Source of the DNA: Xiphydria camelus
Taxonomy: Eukaryota > Arthropoda > Insecta > Hymenoptera > Xiphydriidae
Direction: 5' to 3'
Assembly (NCBI GenBank): GCA_963678675.1
Contig: OY783199.1
Location: forward strand, 18,655,709-18,719,708
DNA: 64,000 nucleotides
Part shown: one piece after another, positions 32,653-43,111 of the stretch
How the letters are laid out: the number at the start of each line of letters is the position of its first letter
Numbering within the stretch: the stretch's first letter is position 1
Position numbers and translations under genes: made by a program
The notes under the pieces: generated by a model
The model's database searches: none
Told to the model about the DNA's origin: nothing
The model's input: the letters and a program-made list of their open reading frames with translations, nothing else

Positions 32653-33400
32653 CCTGCAAGGTAAGTATTGGCTTTTGGAATCGTTTATTTCAACTGCGTC
32701 TATGAAATTGTCGCTACAACGATATAATTACGAGAATAAATACTTGGGAGGTACAAAACAGACATTTGTAAATGTATTCGCATTATATAGCTTTATTTAG
32801 ATCTATCGACTTTGAAGAGGAATTATAGAATTTGAAAAAAGGAGTTACCTCTATATTTTTAATCTTCGATCAATAGCGATCGAGCTAGAAAAAGAGGAGA
32901 GAAATTAAAAAATAATCTGCAGGTAAATTAACCTAATGGTACTCTTCAACAATGATGAAATCATCCAAAAGAGATCATTCTATAGGAGTAAATTCACATA
33001 GTTCATGAAATATAACACAGACATTCAGTCAGGGGCGTCCTGTAAGATAAGTTTTGGCTTTTATTCATTTTAATTGCGCCAATAACATTGTCGCTACAGC
33101 GATATGATTATGAGGATAAACACTTGGGAGGTACAACGGAGATATTTTCAAATGCGTTCGCATATATAGCTTTGTTTGAACATATCGACTTTGGAGAGAA
33201 ATTATAGAATTTAGAGAGGAAAGGAGCGGTCTCCCTATTTTTAACATTCAATCAGTAGCGATCGAATTAGAAAGAGAGCAGAGAAATTGAAAAATAATCT
33301 ACAAACGAATTAATCTAATGGTACTCTTCAACAATGATGAGGTCATCCTAAAGAGATCATTCTATAAGAATAAATACACACAGCCTGTGAGATATCACAC
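32641..33400. repeat. About 380-bp tandem duplication spanning the first coding exon border
   Basis: GGGGCATCCTGCAAGGTAAG at 32646 recurs as GGGGCGTCCTGTAAGATAAG at 33032, and TTGTCGCTACAACGATATAA at 32710 recurs as TTGTCGCTACAGCGATATGA at 33090. The similarity continues through AATGGTACTCTTCAACAATG and ATCATTCTATA. The distal copy keeps a good minus-strand 3' splice site. Confidence 0.8.
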
Positions 33401-34622
33401 AACTTTTCTACGTGACTCTAGCGTCTCGTATCTAACGCAAAGATCGATAACTCGTTTCTTTTCCCAATGCCCGTAGAAACAGTCGAAAGGTGCTTGAACC
33501 TTCAATGTTCCCGGTAATCACAAGTCGTACTTTCCTAGGCGTCTACCTACATTATTTAAACAGTTTAGCGGTCAGCTTTTCTAGGCTCGCGTGATATGCC
33601 AGAGAGTCACGTTTCTTTTCCTCTTAACCTTGTTAGAGAAATGATGCTTAAGTTAGCAGTCAGTGAGTATGGCCCGTCATGCGTCCGCCTCCTTGCTCTT
33701 TTCGGCGAGGCGGTGTACGACGGGTCGTACCTACTGGCTGCTAGCTTCGGCTGACGTGTTAAAGAAACATTCTACTGTCCAAATATTCGGTTCGTGCGAG
33801 CTAATCATTCGAGACAAAAATTAAGAAATGCGAGCTAATCATTCGAGAAAGAAATTAAGGAATGTCAACGAACTTGAAAAGGGCATTAAACGTGGCGATT
33901 CTATTATCGACGGCGCTAATGAAATTATCGCTTCAATTATATACTGAAAGTGACAATTATTTAAAGGGGGTCACAACCACGAAGAACCGATCAATTTCAG
34001 TTGTACACCTGTTGGCCACGCATCGTCAAATATACCGCATACATCCCCCATCGGGCGATACAGCCTATAATGTTCCTTTCACTTAAACTCATTCCCAATT
34101 TCAATCGCGCTCGAGACCCGGCGATCGTTTACAATTTTCGGAGTCCATCATTGTAGCAAAGCACATAGACCATCGTTAACTCCGTATTTACCAACGACTT
34201 CGCATCGATCGTCTCCCACGATTATTCGGCCCGTCGGCGACAGTTACCTGGGTCACTGTACTGTCCGGCAAATCGATGACTATTCCTGCGTTCGTCCGCT
34301 CCAAATGTATCGATCGCGGGACGTTAATGTACGAGTGTAGGACATCGAGTAAAATAATTGGCGCGTGACCCGTTAATTATGAACGGTCGACGGAAATTTC
34401 GGCTGGTCGGTGAGTAACGAAATTGAAACGAGGATCTGTCTGTTTAAATCGCGCTCTTCGTTGTCGATATTTCATTCAGCGAATCGATGTGGGTTGCAAT
34501 AAGAAATAGTTCAATCGGATGAATGGAGAATCCGTCGAATTGGCAAAGCTTGACGAATTTATTTATTATAATATTACTTATTTATGGCGAAATAAAAATC
34601 CAGAATCGCGAATTTCTATTTA
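33401..34622. other. Intergenic or 5' intron of the giant-tail cadherin
   Basis: No coding exon recognised. Contains the hairpin repeat at 33653-33746 and otherwise unremarkable sequence. Upstream non-coding exons of the minus-strand gene could lie here. Confidence 0.35.
33653..33746. repeat. GGCWGYCAGTAGGTACG hairpin repeat, copy 1
   Basis: Left arm GCAGTCAGTGAGTATGGCCC and GTCATGCGTCCGCC mirrored by GGCGGTGTACGACGGGTCGT and ACCTACTGGCTGC. Related copies at 38111-38172 and 42950-43080. Confidence 0.65.
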
Positions 34623-35196
34623 CACTGAGAAAACAGTTTATTAATAGTTAATAAATGTAATTTAAAATACGGCGAAATAAAGATTTCGTCAGGACAAGAA
34701 AATATATGTTAATTATTAAAATCTTTATTTCATTCAAACGGTTGCCTCAAAGGATTTAATTCAGTTTTAACATTAAAAAAATATTCATATTTTGAAATTC
34801 AACTTATAACTCGTATATAAAACGAACATACGAACAAGAAACGGTTCGAAAAAATCATTATTCATAAAGTTATGTGTGTTTTTCTCTGCTGGATTATGAC
34901 GTCATTGGAAAGGCAGAGAAACGCACTTATGCCAAGCAACGAGAGCAAGGGAGCCTTACTAGACTATGACGTAGCTGCATTTCAAAATATCGTTTCCTAG
35001 CTTTGATGGCGCGGAAAATAAAAGATGAAAAAATACAGGATTGATAATTTTGCCCACATTTTTCGAATCTGCCATAAAAAAATATTTTAAAACCGAATTG
35101 TGCCGAATAAATATCGTAATAATTAATAAATATTTACTTGATCCAGTAAAATGTTTATTTCGCCATATTCAAACGAACAAACTGTTTTCTCAGTGT
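34623..35196. mobile_element. Family III MITE, copy 3, with nested AATT-type element
   Basis: Ends CACTGAGAAAACAGTTTATT and AAACTGTTTTCTCAGTG + TA. Normal family III sequence stops at 34761 and resumes at 35096, so the insertion is cleanly bounded. Confidence 0.8.
34762..35095. mobile_element. CGGTTTTAA element with AATT target duplication, copy 2
   Basis: Begins CAGTTTTAACATT immediately after AATT and ends TTTTAAAACCG immediately before AATT. This is the clearest of the three 4-bp duplications. Interior ATGACGTCATTGGAAAGGC and GCCCACATTTTTCGAATCTG. Confidence 0.8.
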
Positions 35197-35198
35197 AC

Positions 35199-36345
35199 GC
35201 ATCGTCTGCACGGTATTTTATTTACCGTCAAATCGTCCCCCGTTTCGTCGGCTCGAGCGACACTTCGGCTACGAGACGCGCGCGGCACGCGACCCCCAAG
35301 TAGAAATGAGATTTGGCACGAAAGTGTCGCCAGGACGCGTTTGGGAGATCTTTATCGTCGTACGAGAAAGCGAATTTATCGTCAGTCTCGATATTCCTCT
35401 GGAGATTTATCACCAAAGTGCTCGCGCCTACGTAATTAACAACGATACGGAAATATCGAACGCGCAACGCGTTGCGCTCGAACCAAAATGGAATAAAATG
35501 AAAACGTTGCGTACCGACTTCCGCTCTCTGATATCGATTTTATAATCGCGTAACGAGGTCGCGGCGATTCCTCGCGCTTCCTAGTTCGCGACACTTCGCG
35601 ATGTCCATTTCCACGATGAAACAAGAGACTATCACCTCGCGAGAACAAGGAATTCGTTGAAAATTATTACAATCCGTAAACAGTCTAACGATGCGATCGC
35701 GCATGAATCACCTCTTACGTATATCGATCGTCCCGTCTCGTGCAGTACACCCAAAGTGTCGTCCGACTATATTTAGGCAGTGTCGCGCGTTTGAAGCAGC
35801 TATGCAGTCGCTCGTAAACCCTGATGCAATGTCAAGTTCGATACGCCTATAGCAAACGATTCGCCCAACAAGTGAGGAAACTTTCTTCGGGCGCCTGCTT
35901 GCAAAGTTTCAAAAGTTCTCGTAGCCGGGCTAGAGCTGCTTCGAAGGATGGGTTCGAAGTGGAAAAGAACTGACTACGGTACGATGCAAATGCACGTGCA
36001 TAATGCAGGCGTTCGAACGACAATTCCTTCGAACGTTTCATCCGTTCATCATGGCTGCGAAAGCCGATAATAATTTATACCTCGTTTGGAGATTTGGATT
36101 TCGTCAGGGTGGGGCTTGGAAATTAAGGAGACAGGGTCGATAGAAACGATCCGACCTCGGCCGTCGCAGCTGTGACGACGTCTCGCGCGGTCTATGTTAG
36201 GCGAAAAATTGCTTAATCGGTCGCTGAAAGGATTTCGTAGAATCGCGTCGAATTGGGACATCGATTGCCCTTCACCCAGAGATTTAAAGTCGCGCGTCAT
36301 TCGAGCGCGCTGCGAGACTGTTAAAGCGCTAAGCAAGCGACGGCT
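35199..36345. other. Intergenic, no gene recognised
   Basis: Moderately CpG-rich. Short frames at 35228-35467 and 35847-36041 lack domain, signal peptide or continuity with the cadherin frame. No repeat identified. Confidence 0.35.
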
Positions 36346-36625
36346 ACACTGAGAGAAATAACTGCTGGTGCGAAAACAAAAGTTTTCTTCAATCGAAAAC
36401 ATGATATACATAATTTCAGGATCAAGCCACGGTTTTCTTCGTGTGAGAAAGTATTTGATAGGCTCGAGTAATTGTTTTCTTTTTACACAGAAAAAATGTT
36501 TTGTTCCCAATCTTGAATCAAGAATTTATACATTCTTTGTGTGATCGAGAATCTGCATTCTTATAAATTTGTAAGATCATATGTTCTTGATTGAAGAAAT
36601 ATTTCTTTGAATTTCTCTCAGAGCA
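36346..36625. mobile_element. Family I MITE, copy at 36.3 kb
   Basis: Ends CACTGAGAGAAATAACTGCT and GAATTTCTCTCAGAG. Interior TCAATCGAAAACATGATATA and GAAAGTATTTGATAGGCTCG. Confidence 0.7.
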
Positions 36626-36656
36626 TAGACGTTTCAAGCTCGAAAGTACTTGCGTA

Positions 36657-36871
36657 CACTGAGAGAAATAATTGCTAACGTCAAAAAATATGTATTGAAT
36701 CAAAAACATGATCTTACAAATTTTTAAGGATACAGATTCTTTATTGAAGAATATGTATTCTCGATTCAAGAGTACCTTCGTTGCACAAAGAAAACCATGA
36801 CTCGATTCTGGAATTATAACATGTCTTTTACTGAAGAAAACATTTTTTAGCAGCAGTTTTTTTCTCAGTTT
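36657..36871. mobile_element. Family I MITE, shorter copy at 36.7 kb
   Basis: Starts CACTGAGAGAAATAATTGC and ends AGCAGTTTTTTTCTCAG. About 215 bp, so part of the interior is missing compared with the 290-bp copies. Confidence 0.7.
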
Positions 36872-37026
36872 AACGCATACTTAGAATTTCAAAGGGAATA
36901 ATTTCAGTCGAATTATATCCGATTGATGTTTGAAATTCATAATCTTTTAATTCATAATCTTTTGGCAGACCAAATCAAAGGAATCGGCGGCGCGTGATTA
37001 CTTTGCGAATGCACCTCCGCAATGTG

Positions 37027-37445
37027 GGTTGAACGTTTAAGGAGGTTCCCTCGATAATAGAATGAACAGAACGATTTTGACCAAATTCGGTAAATCGACA
37101 AATATAAGTATTAGGAGCCTTCAGTCAAATTTTTCTAATGATTCACCGACTTGTATAAAACGTACAGTATAAATAAATTAATGCCCCCCTTTGACATAGA
37201 ATCTTATGAGAAGCAACATATTCATTTCTTTTATTTCTGAATCGATAGATATAAGTGTTGGGACACTTTAGTACAATTTTTATGATGATTTCTTAACTAT
37301 ATATTTATTTTACATTTATTATACAAGGTGGAGAATTGTCACAAAAATTTAACCGGAGGGTCTTAACACTCATATCTATAGATTTATCGAATTTGTTCAA
37401 AATCGCTCTGTTAATTCTACTATCAATAGAACCTCCTTAAACCCA
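37027..37445. mobile_element. 415-bp foldback element
   Basis: Left arm GTTTAAGGAGGTTCC, GATAATAGAATGAACAGAAC and GGTAAATCGACAAATATAAG. The right arm carries the complements CTTATATCTATAGATTTATC-like sequence, GTTAATTCTACTATCAATAG and GAACCTCCTTAAAC. No open frame. Confidence 0.75.
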
Positions 37446-37870
37446 GACGTATCAACGATTTTTTTACAGGATCCGTTAGACGTTATTTTTACCATATTCG
37501 CACTCATTAACAGCCTGTCGTTTGACCAATATTTCACGAGAGCCTTTCCAATTACTTAAAGCGAGCCCCGCGAGCCTATACCGGTTCGTGGGTGAGATCG
37601 ATAAGGCCGAAATCGAACGGGATCGTATTAGGAGCGCGTTAATACTCGTCGGACGATCGAACGTCTTTGTGAGAAATAGTGACGCTGCAGTATCGTCAAG
37701 TTAGTGGGTGTCTGGATTGCGTCAATGGGAGCTTTGTGAAAATTGATTCCGTTCAAGATTGTGAAGTGTACGGAATAATGCCGAAGTTAGCTGCCGGAAC
37801 TATGTATAGGCCATCAGAGTAGTTATGGTCCGATATACATCCGGCGTCTTACCGTTTCCCGCGTTATCAA
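37446..37870. other. Intergenic, no feature seen
   Basis: No gene or repeat recognised. Confidence 0.35.
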
Positions 37871-38060
37871 AGACCATTTTCTGATTAGAATAACTGGATA
37901 TATAGTCGGGATAACTAAACATGTAGTTAGAATAACTAGAACTGTAGTTTAAATAACTAAATATTTGATTCGACACTCACTAGTATTTCGATTAGAATAA
38001 CTAAACTCTTTTAACCACATGCGTTTTGCCATTTTAACCGAGTTATTTTTCTTAGTGTAA
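37870..38060. mobile_element. Family IV MITE, 5'-truncated copy
   Basis: Repeated AGAATAACTAAACATG/AGAATAACTAGAAC units, ending ACCGAGTTATTTTTCTTAGTG + TA. The opposite terminus is not recognisable. Confidence 0.6.
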
Positions 38061-38086
38061 CGGCATGAGTTATGTGTCTGTGTGTT

Positions 38087-38105
38087 GGGGGGGGGGGGGG
38101 GGGGG
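38087..38105. repeat. 19-base G homopolymer
   Basis: Uninterrupted G run followed by AA and another G5. It forms the left edge of the hairpin-repeat copy at 38111-38172. Length may be affected by sequencing error. Confidence 0.85.
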
Positions 38106-38110
38106 AAGGG

Positions 38111-38172
38111 GGTAGTAGATACGGTCCGTCATGTGCATCCAGCACCGTACTATCACTATACTGGCAGCTGAT
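38111..38172. repeat. Hairpin repeat copy 2, partial
   Basis: GGTAGTAGATACGGTCCGTC and ATACTGGCAGCTG match the arms of the 42950-43080 hairpin, with a shorter middle. Confidence 0.55.
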
Positions 38173-38174
38173 AT

Positions 38175-39470
38175 TTAATGCTTTTATAACTTAAGTATCA
38201 CAAGTACGAAACGTTTGTTGTTCACATCCAACAAAACGACACGAAATAAAGGGTTTTCATAGAAATTACTTTGACTGAATTTGGAAACGTTATAAAGAAA
38301 ATAAATGTGAAGTAATATTGAAGACGGCAAATTCTCCTTTCGAAGTTGACGATCGCAAGAATGCAGCGCGTTATAGAGTCCCACCGAAGGAGCACCGCGG
38401 CGGAAAATGTAGGGCGATCAAATATCTGAACGGCGATGTGCGAAACATTGTCACGCCATGCCCATGCCGCGACGCCCAGGGATTAACCGATCGCTCGCAA
38501 TTTGTCGAAGTCGCTCTGTTGTCCAGAAAACTTTCGAAGCTCGCGTACTATCACCGACGGGGCTTACCTGATACCAACAGTCCGGCGAACAAACACCGTC
38601 AACTTTGGAAGAGAAGACTTCAGCGAAGGCACTTTAAAGATCGAAGATAATTTCTTCCGATCTTTTCTTCATCCCCTTCCAACTTTTCCTCACCATCGAG
38701 GCGAGTGTCGCGTCTAATATTTTATCGTATTAAAAATAAACTGTACACCTCGTATCGCGTCGAAGCGACATTTCAACTTGCGCGTAATTCCTTCGTTTGA
38801 TAACGAGCAATTTAATCGAAAAATAATCGCGTAATACTAGTATCACTCTCGAGTCACTTTGATTATCCGTTACGTTTAATTCTTCTCGTTTAATTCGCCA
38901 CCGGAGTTCCCCTTCTTTTATCTTACGCGTTTTACGTCTTATCTTTCGCCCTTTTATTGCTTACTCATCGCCCCGTCGTACCGCGCGATGATCGGCGATG
39001 GATCGCGGAACTTCCGGTCAACCGTAGTCGAGGTCCGACATCTTCGGGGGTGTAGGGTCGGTGTGGCCGCGGACGGTGCGCCGGGGCATGTGAAGGGGTA
39101 GTCACAGGTTTCAGCTCGGTCAACCCCGACGCCGACGCCGGGCGTCGTCACGTGAGTGGCAAGTTACGTCACTGCGACCAGGCGCCTGCGGTGGAAGTCG
39201 ATCGTCGGCTCGCCTGGATCCCCACTGGGATTCTCGACTTCGGGGAGGCGTCTCGCGATCGGACGCTCAGGCGAAACCGGAAGGGGTGGTCGAACGATGG
39301 AACGTTGCGAATTCCTCGCTTGTTCTTAGAGTGTCGTGTACCGGGAGAGGCGATGGCGAGGCGATTGATCGTTGAATGAACGAAGGGGAAAGCCACGGTC
39401 TTGTCGCTTCTGCGTGGCTGATTAGCCACTGGATGGTTCCCCTACGTTCCATTCAACTTTCTCGAGAATA
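38175..39470. other. Intergenic, CpG-rich parts, no gene recognised
   Basis: Overlapping frames on both strands at 38318-38717 and 38954-39452 without recognisable domains. Possible promoter-side sequence of the giant-tail cadherin, unproven. Confidence 0.35.
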
Positions 39471-39770
39471 CACCGAGAAGGCAGTTTATTTGTAACTACA
39501 AAACTAATAAATGTTTGTTTACTAACTATTGCTATTTTTTAACTAATAAATGTTTGTTTGAATATGACAAAGTAAACATTTTATTAGACTAAATAAACAC
39601 TCGTTAACTATTACAATATTTATAACATTTAAAACCATTAAGTCCTTTGAGGCAATCGTTTGAGTGAAATAAGCATACTAATAATTTATATGTATTTTCT
39701 TGTCCTAAAGAAATATTTATTTCGCCGTATTTAAAATTACATTTATCAACTATTAAACACTCCTTTTTAA
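39471..39770. mobile_element. Family III MITE, copy 4
   Basis: Starts CACCGAGAAGGCAGTTTATT. Contains TGAATATGACAAAGTAAACA and TTCTTGTCCTAAAGAAATAT. Ends near CATTTATCAACTATTAAACA with a decayed terminus. Confidence 0.7.
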
Positions 39771-39792
39771 ATATACATACGTGATATATTTA

Positions 39793-40013
39793 CACTGAGA
39801 AAAATATTTTAGTCAATTTAATCAAAATCCTGGAGACGATGACCAAACCGCTTGGTGAAATATGGATCCTTCGTCTGTTTGGTTAGACTGACCACTCTTT
39901 CTGGTTGGAATAACTTAATATTTGGTTCAACTGACCAGTATTTTAGTTAGACTAACTAAACATGTTTAACTAATGCGTTTTGTCATTTTAACCTAATTAT
40001 TTTTCTCAGTGTA
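39793..40013. mobile_element. Family IV MITE, copy at 39.8 kb
   Basis: Ends CACTGAGAAAAATATTTTAG and CCTAATTATTTTTCTCAGTG + TA. Interior AATCCTGGAGACGATGACCA and TTTAACTAATGCGTTTTGTC. Confidence 0.75.
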
Positions 40014-40125
40014 GAAATTACCTAACGGATTGAAGTGGAAGAGGCGCTTCATCGACGATCTCTTTCCCCTCGTGCCAAAAATTCCAATACAAAATTTGTT
40101 CGCAAACTGCATCTCGCTTAACTTA

Positions 40126-40356
40126 CACAGAGAAAAAAATAGTAGATTTGACTAAATTGACGATAACAGGCGGGAGAACGGGCGGGATTTGGTTGTGCGA
40201 ATTAAATAACTCGGTTATAACGATTAAAAATCGTTCGATGAAAACAAAACGTAGTCAAGCCTGGCAAATTATTAGTTCAAGCATCTAAATTGGCATTCCC
40301 CCGGCCTGTGACCGCTAATTTAGTCAAATCTACCGCATTTTTTGTTCTCAGTGCAC
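40126..40356. mobile_element. Family VII MITE, copy 3
   Basis: Ends CACAGAGAAAAAAATAGTAG and CATTTTTTGTTCTCAGTG. Arms GATTTGACTAAATTGACG and CTAATTTAGTCAAATCTACC. Confidence 0.75.
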
Positions 40357-41630
40357 GTTTAATTTTCTCGAACCTTTTTCCCCGCTGCACCTGCCTGCAA
40401 TTAATCGATACGATAAAACGAGACATCGGCCGTTCTCGTGTATGACTCATTCTCAAACTCGACGGCTCTCGGGTATTGGGTCGCGTTGGGGCGCAGGAGT
40501 TTTCACTCCCCTCTCTACAATCAGACGCACGGGGGGTTGCGTGATTTGTTTGCTAAGAAACGGGTCGAGGCGATTCCTCGCGGCGATAAGTAAGTCCGTC
40601 GGTTTTAACGGCTCCGACGCGCCGAGGTTCCTCGAACTCCCTCACCTTTAGCGATCACCGCGACGCGAAGGAGCTCTCCGGAGGCCTTTACCCTTTATTT
40701 GTGAGTTCGAACGTTTCCCCCTTGTCACCGGCACTCGACCGCGCGCCTCGTAATTGCTACGTATGGAGACCCGAAGAAACGGGACGTTACGGTGCTCGAG
40801 GCGTTGCGTCTCGAGGGGGTGGTCTGCAGGAAAATAGCGGGGGCATGACGAAGCCCCGAGGGCTGACCGGCGGCTCGTCGAGTTTCTTCGAATTAGCATA
40901 AGGTTGCACGCGAGGCGAGCGTCCAGGGAAACGATAAGGGAATAAGTGCCCGCTCGCTCGAGCCCCACGTGACCACGACGTTTCTCGGCTCCGACCCTCG
41001 GTACTAAAGAAATCGGCCATCATCTTTACGATCCCGTTGGCTCCTTCGATCTTATCGGTATCTCTCGTCATATTTTTTCTCCCATTTTTGTCTGACGTCA
41101 TGTGATTTGACGGGGTTTGTGACGAAAGCGCTTTGTTTCTCCTTCCTCCCCAAAGGTGTCAATGCTACGCGAACGATCTTTAATACCAAATAACAAATAT
41201 GTACAGCGGAAACAAAGAACGAGTAAACCGAAACCTTCGCGGAACACCCTCACAAGGCAAAGTTACGAATCGAAATTCAGGTCGGTGGTTTAATTAAGGG
41301 ATGGCGTGACGGGGGTTGATGTTAAATAAGAACGGCTTACGTTAGCGTCCGAGATAAAAAATTGAAGCGAGCCGGGGCGAAAGTATCTCGAGGTGTGATC
41401 GACCGAGCGAGGCCGAGGTCCTTGTCCTTGATTTGCATTCGAACCCCCGCGAATCCCGGCTAACTCTGCCTGATTTTGCGCGCAAAGATTTACACATCTG
41501 CATTACCGATGCGATGATGTTTTGATGAAAATTCTCGAACGAGACGTTAGTACGAAAAACTACCCTAGGGGATGAAATATGGTTTCTTCATCACAGTGAT
41601 TTGGGGGTGATTACGAGGATGTCGGACAAA
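40357..41630. other. Intergenic, CpG-rich, no gene recognised
   Basis: Open frames on both strands at 40442-41101 are mutually overlapping and unrecognisable. Nothing else seen. Confidence 0.35.
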
Positions 41631-41835
41631 GTAAAAAAATAACGTGGTTAATTTAACCAAAATCCTGAAGACCGTTTTTCTGGTCAGAATAACTAGACGT
41701 GTGATTAGAATAACTAAACATGTATTTAGAATAACTTGATATTTGGTTCAACTTACTAGTATTTTCGTTAGAATAACTAAACTCGTTTAACCAGATGCAT
41801 TTTGTCATTTTAACCGAGTTATTTTTCTCAGTTTG
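41631..41835. mobile_element. Family IV MITE, copy at 41.6 kb
   Basis: Starts AAAAAAATAACGTGGTTAAT, ends CCGAGTTATTTTTCTCAG. Contains GTGATTAGAATAACTAAACA units. Confidence 0.7.
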
Positions 41836-42602
41836 AAAAGATTTGATAACACTGTTCGAACTTTTAAAGTGTCAAAAGCACCATCAATCATCGCCAATAG
41901 AAACGCAGTGTAACGTATCGATCGTATTCGAACTACAATAATGTAAATTAACGTCTGTCTAATATGGATATTATTTTTTAATTGTCAAAATTCAATTTCG
42001 ATGCGATCGAATTCCAATGGATTCAAAGGTGTCAGGATAATACTTTCAACAAGTTTATTTGCGGGGCTTGTTATCAACGAGTTATTCGATACATCAAAGA
42101 TACTCAATACGAACGGATATGTGTGTAATCGAAAGTGACGATGGTAAATTTTTCGTTCCATAACTTTTTTTTAAATAGCAACATGTTTCTCGTCTTCGTG
42201 AATATACCGTTACACATTCTCCGGAGCGTGGAAACCTACGTTCTCACGCGTACCAAGGCTCTGTAATAAATATAAACTATATCCGCATCGCGTGTACGCG
42301 AGGTGACCGGTCAACCTCGGTCATTCTACCCTGGCGACCGCTTGACCGCTCGTACGTATTCGGGAACGCTTGTAGAAGCGAGCGTCCACGCGTTCGTTGA
42401 CCCGTGCGAATCGCGGTGACGTTCGCCAAACCGCGTTGATCGGGGCTGTAAAAAAGGTCAATGTCGTTACGCGAGGGTTGATTCCGTGGAACGGGACGAT
42501 TTCTCGAAATATCTACCCACCGAGACTTTGAGAATAGCACGGCTCCCGAGGTACTCTCAAAAAGGAATGCGACCCGTAGAGATGTATACAAAAAAAAAAT
42601 GA
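41836..42602. other. Region downstream of Cad87A, no feature seen
   Basis: No gene, RNA or repeat recognised between the family IV element and the candidate Cad87A polyadenylation signal. Confidence 0.35.
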
Positions 42603-42608
42603 TTTATT
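42603..42608 (-). terminator. Candidate polyadenylation signal of Cad87A
   Basis: AATAAA on the minus strand about 505 bases after the Cad87A stop codon. It would give a 3' UTR of about 520 bases that contains the hairpin at 42950-43080. Confidence 0.45.
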
Positions 42609-42949
42609 ATATCAAAAAGAGGGCTACAAAATGTGTACAAAAATCGCTTATCAACAAAATCGATGTTTCTCTGTTTTCCGGTAAGTCTTATTCTCCGTCG
42701 ATTTGGTAGTCGCGCGATGGAGGCAATTATTCGCGGCTCGTCGATTCGTCTCGCGGTACATAAATTTATGAAAAATTTCAAAACTTCTCACCGGCGAACG
42801 AATCCTCTGTCGCGGTAATAAATAACGAACTCCTCGAGAACTTAAAACTAAGACTTGCGAAGAAATAAATAAATATTAAGTACAAACTATTTTCTGTCAG
42901 CTATATTTACAACGGAGGTATAAAAGTACGTCACGCTTCGCATGACGCT

Positions 42950-43080
42950 TAAACTAGTAGCCGACACTATAGCGGATAGTAGATACGGTCCGTCATATGT
43001 CCGCCGCCGTACTAGTTTTCGTTTTAAGGCGGCAGACGTATGACGGTCCCTACCTACTGGCTGCCAGCTCGAGCTGCTGT
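42950..43080. repeat. Hairpin repeat copy 3 in the Cad87A 3' UTR
   Basis: Arms GATACGGTCCGTCATATGTC + CGCCGCC and GGCGGCAGACGTATGACGGT + CCCTACC form a stem of more than 30 bp around a loop of about 20 bases. It lies 32-162 bases past the Cad87A stop codon. Confidence 0.7.
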
Positions 43081-43111
43081 CTAGATACAGCATCGTATGC
43101 TCCGTTTCGAT

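Larger units (their letters stand above)
18375..32653 (-). other. Exon map of the giant-tail cadherin
   Basis: Exons 5' to 3' on the minus strand: 32653-32448 (ATG at 32652), 32372-32131, 31506-31423, 31293-31168, 31075-30935, 30787-30664, 29444-29252, 28656-28413, 27672-27514, 27416-27087, 27004-26626, 25853-25619, 25543-25270, 24560-24335 and 24271-18375. All introns are GT-AG by inspection. Junction phases are consistent throughout and the coding total is 8,859 bases, divisible by three. The intron 25618-25544 is only 75 bases. Introns at 30.9-32.1 kb and 24.6-25.3 kb carry inverted-repeat elements. Boundaries were placed by hand from splice consensus, reading frame and cadherin-repeat continuity, so any single junction could be off by a short alternative site. 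Confidence 0.82.

Noticed and set aside
35228..36041. Possible upstream coding exons of the giant-tail cadherin
   Set aside because: The exon at 32653-32448 already holds an ATG followed by a signal peptide that leads straight into the first cadherin repeat. These frames do not join it in phase or resemble cadherin.
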